Positions 38,936-46,661 of a stretch of 64,000 nt of DNA are shown here, piece after piece (position 1 is the first letter of the stretch; the number at the start of each line of letters is the position of its first letter). Origin of the DNA: JASLBX01 sp036373915 (GTDB lineage Bacteria; Actinomycetota; Actinomycetes; Jiangellales; Jiangellaceae); NCBI GenBank assembly GCA_036373915.1, contig DASUUU010000073.1:41157-105156 (forward strand), in the 5' to 3' direction. The position numbers and the translations under genes are program-made. The notes below the pieces were generated by a model. The model saw only the letters and a list, made by a program, of their open reading frames with translations, was not told where the DNA came from and searched no databases.

Positions 38936-39033
38936 TGGGGGCGGCCCGACAAACGCCCCCAGCCGTGCCGAAGCACTGTCGGTCCCGGCTGTTAACTTCA
39001 CAGTGGCATCGAGCGAGTTCGAGAGGAGCAACG

Positions 39034-39366
39034 ATGATCTGCCGCATCTGGCGGGGCTGGGCAACGCCCGCCAATGCTGACGCCTACGAGTCCGTGGTTC
39101 GCGGCGAGGTGATTCCTGGCATCGAGGCCATGGGCATCGCCGGATTCCAGCACATCGACCTGATGCGGCGCGACCTCGGTGACGAGGTGGAGTTCGTGAC
39201 TCTCATGTGGTTCGACGACATCGAGTCGGTGAAGGCCTTCGTCGGGGAGGACTACGAGGTCAGCCATGTGCCAGCGGCGGCCAGGGCGGTGCTTGCCCGC
39301 CACGACGAGCGCTCGGTCCACTTCGACGTGCTCGACCGCCGCACGCAGCCCGGCTATTCGTCCTGA
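39034..39366 (+). CDS. ABM/Dabb-like small protein
   Basis: 110 residues. It resembles ferredoxin-fold dimeric proteins of the antibiotic-biosynthesis-monooxygenase type: RIWRGWATPANADAYE at the start, VEFVTLMWFDDIESVKAFV in the middle, HFDVLDR at the end. GAGAGGAG lies 5 nt before the ATG at 39034, deciding the start. The reaction is unknown; many such proteins are stand-alone monooxygenase-like or stress proteins. It is divergent from pcrA. Confidence 0.8.
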   Translation: MICRIWRGWATPANADAYESVVRGEVIPGIEAMGIAGFQHIDLMRRDLGDEVEFVTLMWFDDIESVKAFVGEDYEVSHVPAAARAVLARHDERSVHFDVLDRRTQPGYSS

Positions 39367-39408
39367 CCACCCGAGCCGTCGCGTCCCAAACAGACCGGAG
39401 CAGGTGCG

Positions 39409-39765
39409 TCAGCGCCAGTACACCGCTACGACGATGTTCGCGATGGCCAGCCCGCCGATCACGAAGAACAGACCGTCCGGGATCACCTGTCGCCGGCGGT
39501 TGAACCAAGCGAGCACCGCCACCACCAGCGCGACCCCCAGCTTGACGGCGATCTTGCCGTTGTCGATATCGCGCTCCAGCGACTCCACGCCTTCGGCAAG
39601 GCCGACCAGGATCACTCCGGTCAGCAGCAGGGTCAGCACGCCGTGGAGCATCGCAGGGTTCACGTACCGTTCCGCCCGTGCCCGCAGCTGAACCAGCCAA
39701 CCGCCCACGAGACTGGCCAGGCCGAGGAAATGAAGGACGACTACCAGCTTGTAGATGAAGTCCAC
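39409..39765 (-). CDS. Small four-helix integral membrane protein
   Basis: 118 residues with four hydrophobic segments (3-24, 40-58, 72-86 and 96-115). A His in the first helix (VVLHFLGLASLVGG) and an Arg-rich loop are notable and recall CopD-like proteins, but no family can be assigned. It is convergent with the ABM-like gene and separated from the LuxR regulator by 45 bp, so it is probably monocistronic. Confidence 0.7.
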   Translation of the reverse strand: MDFIYKLVVVLHFLGLASLVGGWLVQLRARAERYVNPAMLHGVLTLLLTGVILVGLAEGVESLERDIDNGKIAVKLGVALVVAVLAWFNRRRQVIPDGLFFVIGGLAIANIVVAVYWR

Positions 39766-39810
39766 GGCGGGCAGCCTACCGATCTGTCGCGCGGGGTGAG
39801 AGTGCGCCGG

Positions 39811-40458
39811 CTACACGAGGCGGCGGTCGGTGGCCCAGCGGGTCAGCTCGTACCGGTTTGACAGCTGCAGCTTGCGCAGCACGGCCGACACGTGTGTCTC
39901 GACTGTCTTGATCGAGATGAACAGTTCCTTGGCGATCTCCTTGTAGGCGTAGCCACGGGCGATGAGCCGGAGTACCTCGCGCTCGCGCTGGGTCAGCCGG
40001 TCCAGGTCGTCGTCCACGCTGGGCGCCTCGCCGCCGGCGAAGGCGTCCAGGACGAAACCGGCCAGCCGCGGCGAGAACACCGCATCATCGTCGGCCACCC
40101 GCTTGATCGCCGCCACCAGATCCTGCCCGGTGATCGACTTGGTCACGTATCCGCGAGAGCCGGCCCGGATGGTCCCGATGACATCCTCGGCCGCGTCCGA
40201 CACTGACAGGGCGAGAAAGCGGACGTCCGGCGCCTTCGGATGTACCTGCCGAAGCACTTCTACACCGCCACCACCTGGCAGGTGGACGTCGAGCAGGACG
40301 ACGTCCGGCTGGGTCTCGAGGATCACCGCGATCGCTTCCTGAGCGTCGGCGGCCTCGCCGACGATCTGGACGGAGTCGCGCAGCTCAGCCCGCACGCCGG
40401 TCCGGAACATCGCATGGTCGTCGACCAGCACTACACGGATCGGCGTTTGCTCACTCAT
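39811..40458 (-). CDS. NarL/LuxR-family response regulator
   Basis: 215 residues. The receiver (8-125) has VVLVDDHAMFRTGV, phospho-Asp in VVLLDVHLPGGGG and Lys in YVTKSITG. The C-terminal LuxR helix-turn-helix reads LTQREREVLRLIARGYAYKEIA, then LFISIKTVETHVS. It overlaps the PspC-type kinase gene upstream by 4 nt and is its cognate regulator, probably controlling the divergent PspC/LiaF-like gene and envelope-stress genes (inference from LiaRS-like layout). Confidence 0.95.
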   Translation of the reverse strand: MSEQTPIRVVLVDDHAMFRTGVRAELRDSVQIVGEAADAQEAIAVILETQPDVVLLDVHLPGGGGVEVLRQVHPKAPDVRFLALSVSDAAEDVIGTIRAGSRGYVTKSITGQDLVAAIKRVADDDAVFSPRLAGFVLDAFAGGEAPSVDDDLDRLTQREREVLRLIARGYAYKEIAKELFISIKTVETHVSAVLRKLQLSNRYELTRWATDRRLV

Positions 40459-41810
40459 GTCTCATCCTTTCTCGTGGACAGGCGCACCTCGGTGCCCTCT
40501 CCTGGTGCCGACCGGATCTGCGCGGTGCCGCCATGCCGCTCCATCCGTTCGATGATCGAGCGTCGCACACCCAACCGATCGTCCGGTATCGACTCTATGT
40601 CGAACCCGGCTCCGCGGTCCCGGACGAAGACCTCGACGTGGCCACCTTCGACCTCCGCATAGATATCGATACTGTCGGCGTCGGAGTGCTTGGCGGCGTT
40701 GACAGCGGCCTCACCTGCGGCGTTGAGCAAGGCTCGGCGCAAGTCGTCCAGCTCGCAGTCGCCAACGGTCACGACCTCGATAGGGACACCGTGGGCCTCC
40801 TCGATGTCCGCGGCCGCCCTGTTCAATGCGGCGGCGAACGACGCCGGCTCGCCGGCCTGGTCGTCGTACAGCCAGCGCCGCAGATCGCGCTCTTGACGCC
40901 GGGCCAGTGTGACGACCGACCGCGGATCATGCGCCTGTTTCTGGATGAGAGCCAACGTCTGGAGCACCGAGTCGTGCAGGTGGGCGGCCATGTCGGCCCG
41001 CTCCTGGGAGATGATCCGCTCCCGGCGCTCCGCGTCGAGTTCGCGCCACATCCGCCACAGCCATGGCCCGCCGATGAGCGCGATGCCGACGATCACGACG
41101 ACGACACCGAGCAACCCGTCCAACGTGGCGTCGAGCTGACCCTGACCGGCCAGGAACGCGACCACGCCGGCGACGATGACCGCCGCTCCTGCCGCTATCC
41201 GGATGACGGTCGCCGTGCGCTTCGTGCCCGTGATCGCAGCCAGCCACGGTGCGTTCGGCACGAGCTCGGCCATCCGCTCGCGCTCCTTCTCGTCCGCGGT
41301 TCGCCAGATCAGCGCCACGCCGAACCCGGCGAGCAGCAGCGGGATGAGGAATCCGGGGCTGACACCGAGCGGCGTGTTCTGCAGCAGGCCGACGATGCCG
41401 AGCCCGAGCAGCACGAGCGCCGCCAGCTGACCGAGGTCGCCGGGTCGAGCGGCCCGGATCCGCCCCCGCATACCGGCCCTGGTCGCCGCCGCCACCCCGG
41501 CCGGAGCCCGATCGGCCTGCTCGCGGGCAATTGTCTGATCGAGCGGCGTGAACACCCACAAGGCGAGGTAGAGCACGACACCGAACCCGCCGAGCGCGGC
41601 GAGCAGGGCGATGGTTATCCGGACCGCGAGCGGTTGGACGCCGAGATGGACCGCCAGCCCGGTGCACACCCCGCCCACCAGCCGGCCGTCCGAACGGCGC
41701 GCGAATCGCGGCGCCTCGCGCGCACCGGCAGTGCGGTGCACGTCCTGTTCGGAGGCAGGCTGGGTCGTCGTCACACCACGATGGTCACATGCGTACGCGC
41801 GCGATGCCAT
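40455..41810 (-). CDS. PspC-domain sensor histidine kinase (LiaS/NarX-like)
   Basis: 451 residues. A PspC domain (RSDGRLVGGVCTGLAVHLGV, about 40-100) with its membrane helix is followed by four further hydrophobic segments (to about 260). HisKA_3 carries the phospho-His in HLHDSVLQTLALIQ, and a HATPase domain follows (NAAGEAAVNAAKHS, DRGAGFD). The ATG at 41810 has GGAGGG 9 nt upstream; a GTG at 41774 is an alternative. It is paired with the LuxR regulator and divergent from another PspC protein. By analogy with LiaRS/PspC systems it senses membrane or wall stress. Confidence 0.9.
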   Translation of the reverse strand: MASRAYACDHRGVTTTQPASEQDVHRTAGAREAPRFARRSDGRLVGGVCTGLAVHLGVQPLAVRITIALLAALGGFGVVLYLALWVFTPLDQTIAREQADRAPAGVAAATRAGMRGRIRAARPGDLGQLAALVLLGLGIVGLLQNTPLGVSPGFLIPLLLAGFGVALIWRTADEKERERMAELVPNAPWLAAITGTKRTATVIRIAAGAAVIVAGVVAFLAGQGQLDATLDGLLGVVVVIVGIALIGGPWLWRMWRELDAERRERIISQERADMAAHLHDSVLQTLALIQKQAHDPRSVVTLARRQERDLRRWLYDDQAGEPASFAAALNRAAADIEEAHGVPIEVVTVGDCELDDLRRALLNAAGEAAVNAAKHSDADSIDIYAEVEGGHVEVFVRDRGAGFDIESIPDDRLGVRRSIIERMERHGGTAQIRSAPGEGTEVRLSTRKDET

Positions 41811-41906
41811 GAGGGAGCGCCCTCCGGCGTCCCTGATGGGAGACCAGGGTGGTGCCGGGGTGATCCCGGATGGTGCGCAAGCCGCCCAGTCGGCAGTATC
41901 GATGCC

Positions 41907-43343
41907 ATGAGCGAGTCTCCGACCTCGAATCTGAGCACCGATCTGCGTGATCTGCGCCGCAGCCGCAGCAACCGCGTCGTGGCGGGTGTCCTCGGCGGCG
42001 TCGGCGCGCGTCTTGGCATCGACCCGCTGCTGTTGCGGATCGTCACCGCAGTGCTCGCGTTGTTCGGCGGCGTCGGGATCCTCATGTACGCGCTGGGTTG
42101 GCTGCTCATTCCGGACGAGGACGCCGAGACCTCGATCGCCGAGCAGGCGCTGGGGCGCGACGAGACTCGCCCCGCGGGCCTCGGGACGGTCGGGTTGGCG
42201 GCCGGGCTCGTGATCGCCGCCCTGCTCGCCGCGGGCGGGATGTTCGGGTCCGGCATCGGCTGGCTACTGATGATCCTGACGGTGGTGGGTGCGGTACTCC
42301 TGCTCCGCCGCCAGGACGGCGAGGCCCAAGGCGTACCAGAACCGCCGCCGAGCGTCGACTACCCCGGCTTCCCGGGCTACGTACCCTCGGCCGAGCCGGC
42401 GACATCCGGCACTGCGGCACCCGAACCGACTGCGGCACCCGAACAGACTGCGGCCCTCGAGCAGGCCCAAGCACCCGAGCAGACCCAAGCACCAGAGCAG
42501 GCCCAAGCACCAGAGCAGGCCGAGGCACCGGAAGGCCCCGCGAAGGCCGTACCGGCGTCGGCGACACCGTCATCGATCTCGGTGGCGCCGGACGGCCGGT
42601 CCGCTGACGATCCGTCCAGGTCCTCGACGGGCACCGGCTGGCCGGACGGACCGGGGTGGCCCGAGGGACCGGACTGGGGACCGTCGGTGCCGGACGAGTA
42701 CCTGGAGCCGGCCGCACCGCCGCCTGCTCAGGTCAAGCCCAGGGGCTCGCGGCTCGGGCCGCTGACGCTCAGCGCTGTGGTCGTTGCCCTGGGCATCCTC
42801 GCGATCAACGACGCGACCTGGGCGTCGGTTCCCGTCTCGGCATATGTAGCGACCGCCCTCGCGATCGTCGGCGCCGGCCTGCTGATCGGCGCCTGGTTCG
42901 GGCGGGCCCGCGGGCTCATCGGCCTCGGCATCCTGCTTACCCTCGCGCTTCCGCTGACCGTGGTGGCCGACGGGCTCAACCTGAGATCCGCCGGCAGCGT
43001 CACCGTCCGGCCCGAGTCGATCGAAGCGGTACCGACCGGGCTTCAGGAGTACGGCGCAGGAAGCGTCGTCTACAACCTGACCGAGCTCGAACTCAGCGAG
43101 ACCGATCCGATCACCATCGACATCGACCAGGGTGTCGGCGAACTGCGGATCATCGTTCCGCCGGAGACGGACGTCACCGTCAACGCCGATGTCGGTCTCG
43201 GCAGCGTCGAGGCTTTCGACTCTCGGTCAGGCGGACCGGGCATCTCACGCCAGATCATCGATGTCGGCGACGACGGCCCCGGCGGGGGCGAGATCACACT
43301 CAATCTCGACCTCGGTGTCGGAAGGGTGGAGGTGAAGCGATGA
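41907..43343 (+). CDS. PspC-domain protein with LiaF-like C-terminal domain
   Basis: 478 residues. An N-terminal PspC domain (NRVVAGVLGGVGARLGIDPL) with its helix, then a second hydrophobic pair, then a Pro/Gln/Ala-rich linker built of AQAPEQ hexapeptide repeats (about 170-210). Further membrane segments follow (290-355), and the C-terminal beta domain (DIDQGVGELRIIVPPETDV to the end) resembles the LiaF/cell-wall-active antibiotic response domain. It is divergent from the PspC kinase/LuxR pair and is probably its modulator or target. ATG 41907; longer in-frame readings to the left are antisense to the kinase. Confidence 0.85.
   Translation: MSESPTSNLSTDLRDLRRSRSNRVVAGVLGGVGARLGIDPLLLRIVTAVLALFGGVGILMYALGWLLIPDEDAETSIAEQALGRDETRPAGLGTVGLAAGLVIAALLAAGGMFGSGIGWLLMILTVVGAVLLLRRQDGEAQGVPEPPPSVDYPGFPGYVPSAEPATSGTAAPEPTAAPEQTAALEQAQAPEQTQAPEQAQAPEQAEAPEGPAKAVPASATPSSISVAPDGRSADDPSRSSTGTGWPDGPGWPEGPDWGPSVPDEYLEPAAPPPAQVKPRGSRLGPLTLSAVVVALGILAINDATWASVPVSAYVATALAIVGAGLLIGAWFGRARGLIGLGILLTLALPLTVVADGLNLRSAGSVTVRPESIEAVPTGLQEYGAGSVVYNLTELELSETDPITIDIDQGVGELRIIVPPETDVTVNADVGLGSVEAFDSRSGGPGISRQIIDVGDDGPGGGEITLNLDLGVGRVEVKR
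42414..42536 (+). repeat. 18-bp tandem repeat array encoding AQAPEQ-type linker
   Basis: Seven imperfect 18-bp units (one of 15 bp) within the PspC/LiaF-like gene, from 42414 to 42536. The central units are GCCCAAGCACC(C/A)GAGCAG, in frame, encoding Ala-Gln-Ala-Pro-Glu-Gln. The array is likely length-variable between strains and acts as a flexible linker. Confidence 0.85.
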
Positions 43344-43546
43344 AACGCCACGACACCGACGTCGCCTCTCTCGTGTTCGGACTTCTCTTTCTGGGGGTTA
43401 GCGCTATGTGGCCACTTGTGCACTTCGACGTGCTCGGGTTGCCGGGCCTCGAGGTCGCAGCACCCGTCCTGCTGGTGTCGGTCGGGCTCGCCGGCCTGGT
43501 CGCCTCGCTGGGCCGGATCCGCCGCGACCGCGACGGCGTCGGTTGA
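43340..43546 (+). CDS. Small two-helix membrane protein after the PspC/LiaF-like gene
   Basis: 68 residues: a charged start (MKRHDTD), then two hydrophobic segments (9-27 and 37-58) and a basic end. The ATG overlaps the stop of the upstream gene (ATGA), so it is co-translated with it and probably a small partner of the same membrane stress system. No family recognised. Confidence 0.75.
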   Translation: MKRHDTDVASLVFGLLFLGVSAMWPLVHFDVLGLPGLEVAAPVLLVSVGLAGLVASLGRIRRDRDGVG

Positions 43547-43579
43547 GCCGGATAGCCCTCAGCCTGGGGGGCACGCAAC

Positions 43580-43599
43580 GAACGGGCGGGACGCCGTTC
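43580..43599. terminator. Possible bidirectional terminator between convergent genes
   Basis: GAACGG (43580-43585) pairs with CCGTTC (43594-43599) around an 8-nt loop in the 89-bp gap between the small membrane protein and the META lipoprotein. There is no T-run; support is weak. Confidence 0.3.
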
Positions 43600-43635
43600 A
43601 CCCACTCACCCGGCGCCGATTGATCGCCCGTCCGG

Positions 43636-44418
43636 TCACTCGTCTTCGTGGAGGCCAACGCCTACCTCGCCGCCGACCTGCGTGAACGTCAGCCGTCCGG
43701 CTTCGATCGAGTACTCGACCTCGTCCCCGAAGATCGTCTGCATCGCTTCGTCGACGCCGCGGTACTCCTCGGCGCACGCCGGGTCGGTCTGGACGAGTTC
43801 ACCGAAGCGCAGCGTGTCGTCGCCGACCTCGACGCTGCCTTCGAACTCGCGGCAGCCACTGCTCGCCGTGAACCGCCCGCCCTCGACGACGAACCAGGCC
43901 GAACCCTCCGTACCCGCTGGCATCGAACTGGCCAGGTCCCCTGAGATGATCGTGTCCACCAGCCACCGGGTGCCCTCGAGGGGACGGTCCGGATCGGCCA
44001 CTTCGCGATCGAGCAGGACGATCTCGGTTTCGCCTGCGCTCAGCGTGAGCCGGTCGCCGTCGAGCAGCCAGGTCGGCGAGCTCTGGAGGAAATCCATGAG
44101 CCACTCGTCCTGGGCGTGCCGCTGCGGGTCGCAGCCCATCTCGGTGCCACCCATCGGGCCGACTTCCAGCCGCTCGGAACTGATGGTGACATCCCCGAAC
44201 AGATGGTTGCAGCCAGCGTTCGCAGACACCTGGGCGTCGGTGGTGAAGTCCAGCGAGATGCGAGTGCCCTCTACCAGCTCTCGGTCCTGGCCGCCCTCGG
44301 TGATCGACTCGGACAGGAAGGTGCGGCCGGTCAACTCACCCCCGCCGCCGGTGCTCGCATCATCGCCGCAGCCGCCGACGAGCAGGAGGATCCCCACGGC
44401 GGCCATCATCCATCGCAC
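43636..44418 (-). CDS. META-domain lipoprotein (HslJ-like)
   Basis: 260 residues. A lipoprotein signal peptide ends at LLVGGC, followed by a Gly-rich spacer. Two META/HslJ-like domains are inferred: the first has NAGCNHLFGD and MGCDPQ-type Cys pairs, and the second has EGTRWLVDTI, ASSGCREFEG and TDPACAEEYRGVDEAM. META domains occur in secreted or periplasmic proteins linked to heat or antibiotic stress, with unknown chemistry. It is convergent with the PspC operon. Exported and lipid-anchored. Confidence 0.85.
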   Translation of the reverse strand: MRWMMAAVGILLLVGGCGDDASTGGGGELTGRTFLSESITEGGQDRELVEGTRISLDFTTDAQVSANAGCNHLFGDVTISSERLEVGPMGGTEMGCDPQRHAQDEWLMDFLQSSPTWLLDGDRLTLSAGETEIVLLDREVADPDRPLEGTRWLVDTIISGDLASSMPAGTEGSAWFVVEGGRFTASSGCREFEGSVEVGDDTLRFGELVQTDPACAEEYRGVDEAMQTIFGDEVEYSIEAGRLTFTQVGGEVGVGLHEDE

Positions 44419-44471
44419 GGTTGTCAGACGCTACCGGTCCTGGTGCGGTTCCGCTTCGGCACGTGGGGCGG

Positions 44472-44969
44472 TCAGGTCCACCGCCCCATCCGTCCTCCGC
44501 CGCCGTCCCTGAACCTGCCGATGCCGAGCAGCACCAGATCCACGAAGTGCCACACGAAAGTCACCGGCGCACCGACCACGACAAGCGTCAGCACCAGCAT
44601 GGTGATCGCCGAATTGGTGTTGCGGGTGTAGAAGCGGTGTGCCCCGAACATGCCGAAGAACAGGCAGAGCAGGAAGGCCGGCAGGATGAGCCGGTCACTC
44701 GTCCCCTGCGCAGGGACGCCTGCGGTCGGCCGTGGCACCGGGTGGGCTGCGCGCGGCACGATGTCGTCGATCACGACGCTGAGCTCGCCGTGGGTCTTGG
44801 CCTCGTAGACGGCGCCGAGCCGGTCGTCCAGCTCGTCGAGTTGGATGCGGCCGTCGTCGAGCGCGCTACGGACGACGTCGGCGATGGCCTCGCGCTCGGC
44901 GTCATTGGCCCGCAGCTGCGGCGGATGGTCGCGCGGGTCGTACGGGATGGCGGCCGGCGGGCCGGACAC
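44472..44969 (-). CDS. DUF1707 and TM2 domain membrane protein
   Basis: 165 residues. DUF1707 (about 17-70) is recognisable by LRANDAEREAIADVVRSAL followed by DDGRIQLDELDDRL. A TM2 domain follows (about 92-155): two membrane helices bracketing GMFGAHRFY. DUF1707-TM2 proteins are common actinobacterial membrane proteins without a firm role. It starts 6 bp after the guaA stop, in the same orientation, so guaA read-through is likely. Confidence 0.88.
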   Translation of the reverse strand: MSGPPAAIPYDPRDHPPQLRANDAEREAIADVVRSALDDGRIQLDELDDRLGAVYEAKTHGELSVVIDDIVPRAAHPVPRPTAGVPAQGTSDRLILPAFLLCLFFGMFGAHRFYTRNTNSAITMLVLTLVVVGAPVTFVWHFVDLVLLGIGRFRDGGGGRMGRWT

Positions 44970-44975
44970 GGTGAC

Positions 44976-46535
44976 TTACTCCCACTCGATGGTGCCAGGC
45001 GGTTTGCTCGTGACATCCAAGACTACGCGGTTCACCTCGCGGACCTCGTTGGTGATCCGCGTCGAGATGCGTTCGAGCAGCTCGTACGGCAATCGCGACC
45101 AGTCGGCCGTCATCGCGTCCTCCGAGCTCACCGGGCGCAGGACTATCGGGTGGCCGTAGGTGCGCCCGTCGCCCTGCACGCCGACCGACCGGACGTCCGC
45201 GAGCAGGACCACCGGGAACTGCCAGACGTCCCGATCCAGACCCGCGGCGGAAAGCTCCTCACGGGCGATCGCGTCGGCTCGCCGCAGGACCGTCAGCCGG
45301 TCACCGGTGACCTCGCCGACAACGCGGATCGCCAGGCCCGGGCCGGGGAACGGGTGCCGCCAGACGATCTCGGCCGGCAGCCCGAGCTGCTCTCCGACCG
45401 CGCGGACTTCGTCCTTGAACAGCGTGCGCAGCGGCTCGACCAGCTCGAACCGCAGGTCGTCCGGCAGCCCGCCCACATTGTGGTGGCTCTTGATGTTCGC
45501 CGCGCCCTCGCCGCCACCGGACTCGACGACGTCCGGGTAGAGGGTGCCCTGCACGAGGAACTGGACCTGCTCACCGTGCGCCCCCGCGTCGGCGACGATG
45601 TCGCGGGCCGCCTGCTCGAACGCCCGGATGAACTCGCGTCCGATGATCTTGCGTTTCTGCTCGGGGTCGGTGACACCCTGAAGCTCCTTGAGGAACTGGC
45701 CGGCGGCGTCGACTACGTGCAGGTCGACGCCGGTGGCCGCCACGAAATCGCGCTCGACCTGCTCGGCTTCGCCGGCCCGCAGCAGCCCGTGGTCGACGAA
45801 GACGCAGGTCAGCCGGTCACCGACGGCACGCTGGACGAGTGCCGCGGCGACAGAGGAATCGACCCCGCCGGACAACCCGCAGATCACGCGCTTGTCTCCG
45901 ACCTGGGCGCGGATCGCGTCGACGGCTTCGTCCACGATGTTGACCATGGTCCAGGTGGGACGGGCACCGGCGATCTCGTAGAGGAAGTGTTCGAGGACGG
46001 CTTGACCGTGTTCGGTGTGCAGCACCTCCGGATGCCACTGGACGCCGGCGAGCCGGCGATCCTTGTGCTCGAACGCCGCCACGGGCGATCCTGGTGAACT
46101 CGCGAGCACGGTGAATCCGCGGGGCGCTTCGGTGACGGCGTCGCCGTGGCTCATCCAGACCGTGTTGGTGGACGGCAGCCCGGCCAGCAGGGTGCCCGGA
46201 GCGTCGATGGTGACGGTGGTGCGCCCGTACTCGGACAGCCCGGTGCGGGCCACGGTGCCGTCCAGCGCCTGGGCCATCGCCTGGAACCCGTAACAGATGC
46301 CGAATGCGGGGACGCCGACCTCGAACAGGCTCGGATCGACAACAGGCGCACCGTCGGCGTAGACGCTCGCCGGCCCACCGGACAGGATGATCGCCTTCGG
46401 CCGCCTGGCGAGCATCTCATCGACGGTCATGGTGTGCGGGACTATCTCCGAGTAGACGCGAGCCTCGCGGACGCGGCGCGCGATCAACTGGGCGTACTGG
46501 GCTCCGAAGTCGACCACGAGGACGGTGTCGTGCAC
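44976..46535 (-). CDS. guaA: GMP synthase (glutamine-hydrolysing)
   Basis: 519 residues. The N-terminal class I glutamine amidotransferase has its nucleophile Cys in FGICYGFQAM and His/Glu in GVQWHPEVLHTE. The ATP pyrophosphatase domain shows the PP-loop GLSGGVDSSVAAAL, and the C-terminal dimerisation domain ends in KPPGTIEWE. It converts XMP to GMP using glutamine and ATP, the step after IMP dehydrogenase (guaB, ~12 kb away on the same strand). GTG start, with TAGGCT 6 nt upstream, suggests a leaderless transcript. Confidence 0.97.
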   Translation of the reverse strand: MHDTVLVVDFGAQYAQLIARRVREARVYSEIVPHTMTVDEMLARRPKAIILSGGPASVYADGAPVVDPSLFEVGVPAFGICYGFQAMAQALDGTVARTGLSEYGRTTVTIDAPGTLLAGLPSTNTVWMSHGDAVTEAPRGFTVLASSPGSPVAAFEHKDRRLAGVQWHPEVLHTEHGQAVLEHFLYEIAGARPTWTMVNIVDEAVDAIRAQVGDKRVICGLSGGVDSSVAAALVQRAVGDRLTCVFVDHGLLRAGEAEQVERDFVAATGVDLHVVDAAGQFLKELQGVTDPEQKRKIIGREFIRAFEQAARDIVADAGAHGEQVQFLVQGTLYPDVVESGGGEGAANIKSHHNVGGLPDDLRFELVEPLRTLFKDEVRAVGEQLGLPAEIVWRHPFPGPGLAIRVVGEVTGDRLTVLRRADAIAREELSAAGLDRDVWQFPVVLLADVRSVGVQGDGRTYGHPIVLRPVSSEDAMTADWSRLPYELLERISTRITNEVREVNRVVLDVTSKPPGTIEWE

Positions 46536-46541
46536 GGTCCG

Positions 46542-46547
46542 AGCCTA
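46542..46547 (-). promoter_or_regulatory. -10 element (TAGGCT) of guaA, probably leaderless
   Basis: Minus-strand TAGGCT fits TANNNT and lies 6 nt before the GTG. No ribosome-binding site precedes the start. Confidence 0.4.
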
Positions 46548-46647
46548 CCGGGCACCGACTTGCCCACCTGGCATTCCCCGCAGCCAGGCGCCTACCACAT
46601 GATCATTTGATGGCGAAATTCGAGTGCGGGTTGTCAGTACCAAAACC

Positions 46648-46653
46648 TACCCT
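46648..46653 (+). promoter_or_regulatory. Possible -10 (TACCCT) of the ABC exporter operon
   Basis: TACCCT fits TANNNT and lies 8 nt before the GTG at 46662; no ribosome-binding site is visible, so the transcript may be leaderless. Confidence 0.3.
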
Positions 46654-46661
46654 GGGTATTT

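Noticed and set aside
40533..41906. In-frame extension of the PspC/LiaF-like protein to 40533
   Set aside because: The extension is antisense to the PspC kinase and has shadow-frame composition; the ATG at 41907 gives a proper PspC start.
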